Part shown: positions 63,555 through 64,000 of the stretch, piece by piece
How the letters are laid out: every line of letters starts with the position of its first letter
Position numbering within the stretch: the stretch's first letter is position 1
DNA from: Streptomyces sp. AJS327
GTDB lineage: Bacteria > Actinomycetota > Actinomycetes > Streptomycetales > Streptomycetaceae
Direction: 5' to 3'
Assembly: GCF_013450295.1 (NCBI RefSeq)
Contig: NZ_SKBR01000001.1
Coordinates: forward strand, 1,492,001 to 1,556,000
DNA: 64,000 nucleotides
Program-made: the position numbers and the translations under genes
Notes under the pieces: generated by a model
The model's input: the letters and a program-made list of their open reading frames with translations, nothing else
Told to the model about the DNA's origin: nothing
The model's database searches: none

Positions 63555-64000
63555 TCAGCCCTCGCCCGGCACCTCGTGCTCAGCGATCAGCTCACCACGC
63601 GCCAGCGTCCTGAACCGCAGGTTGAACCCGACGAAGGCCGGGGAGCCCTCGGCGTCCGGCCCCAGCTTCTCGCTGTCCACCGCGTGGACGGTGAACACGT
63701 AGCGGTGCGGACCGTCTCCGGGGGGCGGCGCGGCCCCGCCGAAGTCCCGGGTGCCGAAGTCGTTCCGGACGTGCACCGCGCCCTCGGGAAGTCCCTTCAT
63801 GTCCCCCGTGCCCGCGCCCGTGGGCAGTTCGGTCACCGAAGCGGGAATGTCGAAGACGGACCAGTGCCAGAAACCGCTGCCCGTCGGCGCGTCCGGATCG
63901 AAACAGGTGACGGCGAAACTCCTGGTCTCCGGCGGGAAACCCTCCCAGCGCAGGTGCGGAGAGGTGTTCCCCTCCGAGTACAGCTGCGCGGAGTGCAGTC
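63555..64000 (-). CDS. PEBP/YbhB-YbcL family protein, 5' end beyond window
   Basis: The C-terminal 147 residues are present. The PEBP signature [21 protein letters not shown] is split by the family anion-binding pocket residues (DPDAP, H in FWHW), followed by [26 protein letters not shown] and [12 protein letters not shown]. Related to Raf-kinase-inhibitor-like proteins of bacteria, whose role is unknown. The start lies beyond 64000. Confidence 0.92.
   Translation of the reverse strand, partial: LHSAQLYSEGNTSPHLRWEGFPPETRSFAVTCFDPDAPTGSGFWHWSVFDIPASVTELPTGAGTGDMKGLPEGAVHVRNDFGTRDFGGAAPPPGDGPHRYVFTVHAVDSEKLGPDAEGSPAFVGFNLRFRTLARGELIAEHEVPGEG

Overview
The window is chromosomal DNA of a Streptomyces-type actinomycete. 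GC content is very high, start codons are often GTG, third codon positions are mostly G or C, and many genes have a TANNNT box 6-8 nt before the start codon, the signature of leaderless mRNA. Three lineage markers support this: the cysteine-free chaplin ChpE, the small DNA-binding protein Gbn, and a 38-residue SGM_5486-type transporter-associated peptide. From memory, the gene order resembles the Streptomyces coelicolor region from ectABCD to chpE. No phage, insertion sequence, CRISPR array, tRNA or rRNA was recognised.

Layout. 1-3660: ectoine/5-hydroxyectoine operon ectABCD (minus strand, ectD cut by the left edge). 4225-5319: leaderless amidohydrolase. 5408-15740: late cobalamin operon (minus): cobalamin riboswitch, 44-codon leader ORF, cobD, cobQ, fused ChlI/ChlD-type chelatase subunit, cobO, cobB, cobE-like, an atypical cbiX-like gene, cobC-like. 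15789-17565: small membrane protein and low-affinity phosphate transporter behind a PHO box. 17766-24956: class II aldolase, alpha/beta hydrolase, an unrecognised winged-helix/helical-repeat protein, an ABC-F ATPase preceded by a seven-codon leaderless uORF, gbn, and an enoyl-CoA hydratase-like gene. 25175-27722: five-gene Asp23/AmaP envelope-stress operon.

27778-31039 (minus): atypical SDR, SURF1-like protein, DEDDh exonuclease with BRCT. 31381-36540: sterol-desaturase-like protein, secreted S8 protease, acetate-type symporter with its DUF485 partner. 36741-40747: moaA, small conserved genes, tyrS. 40814-44057: pmbA/tldD-like pair. 44371-45878: fabG-fabI. 46019-48768: GntR regulator divergent from a leaderless MFS transporter plus its tiny partner. 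49125-51433: small membrane protein, sixA-like, serB. 52276-54921: FHA-FHA-ABC transporter fusion. 55111-58207: GNAT, two-component pair, chpE. 58373-62595: conserved unknown, ABC ATPase, NfeD-like, SPFH, TauE-like. 62735-64000: HNH endonuclease and a PEBP-like protein cut by the right edge.

Most of this is core Streptomyces metabolism. The best points for a second look are regulatory or residue-level: the uORF before the ABC-F gene, the PHO box at the phosphate transporter, a 9-bp-arm palindrome at the MFS promoter, an imperfect palindrome reaching the ribosome-binding site of the enoyl-CoA hydratase gene, a translationally coupled leader ORF between the B12 riboswitch and cobD, a CbiX-like protein without its expected histidines, and stable hairpins that may split ectABCD expression. 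All names rest on reading translated sequences by eye; no database search was run.
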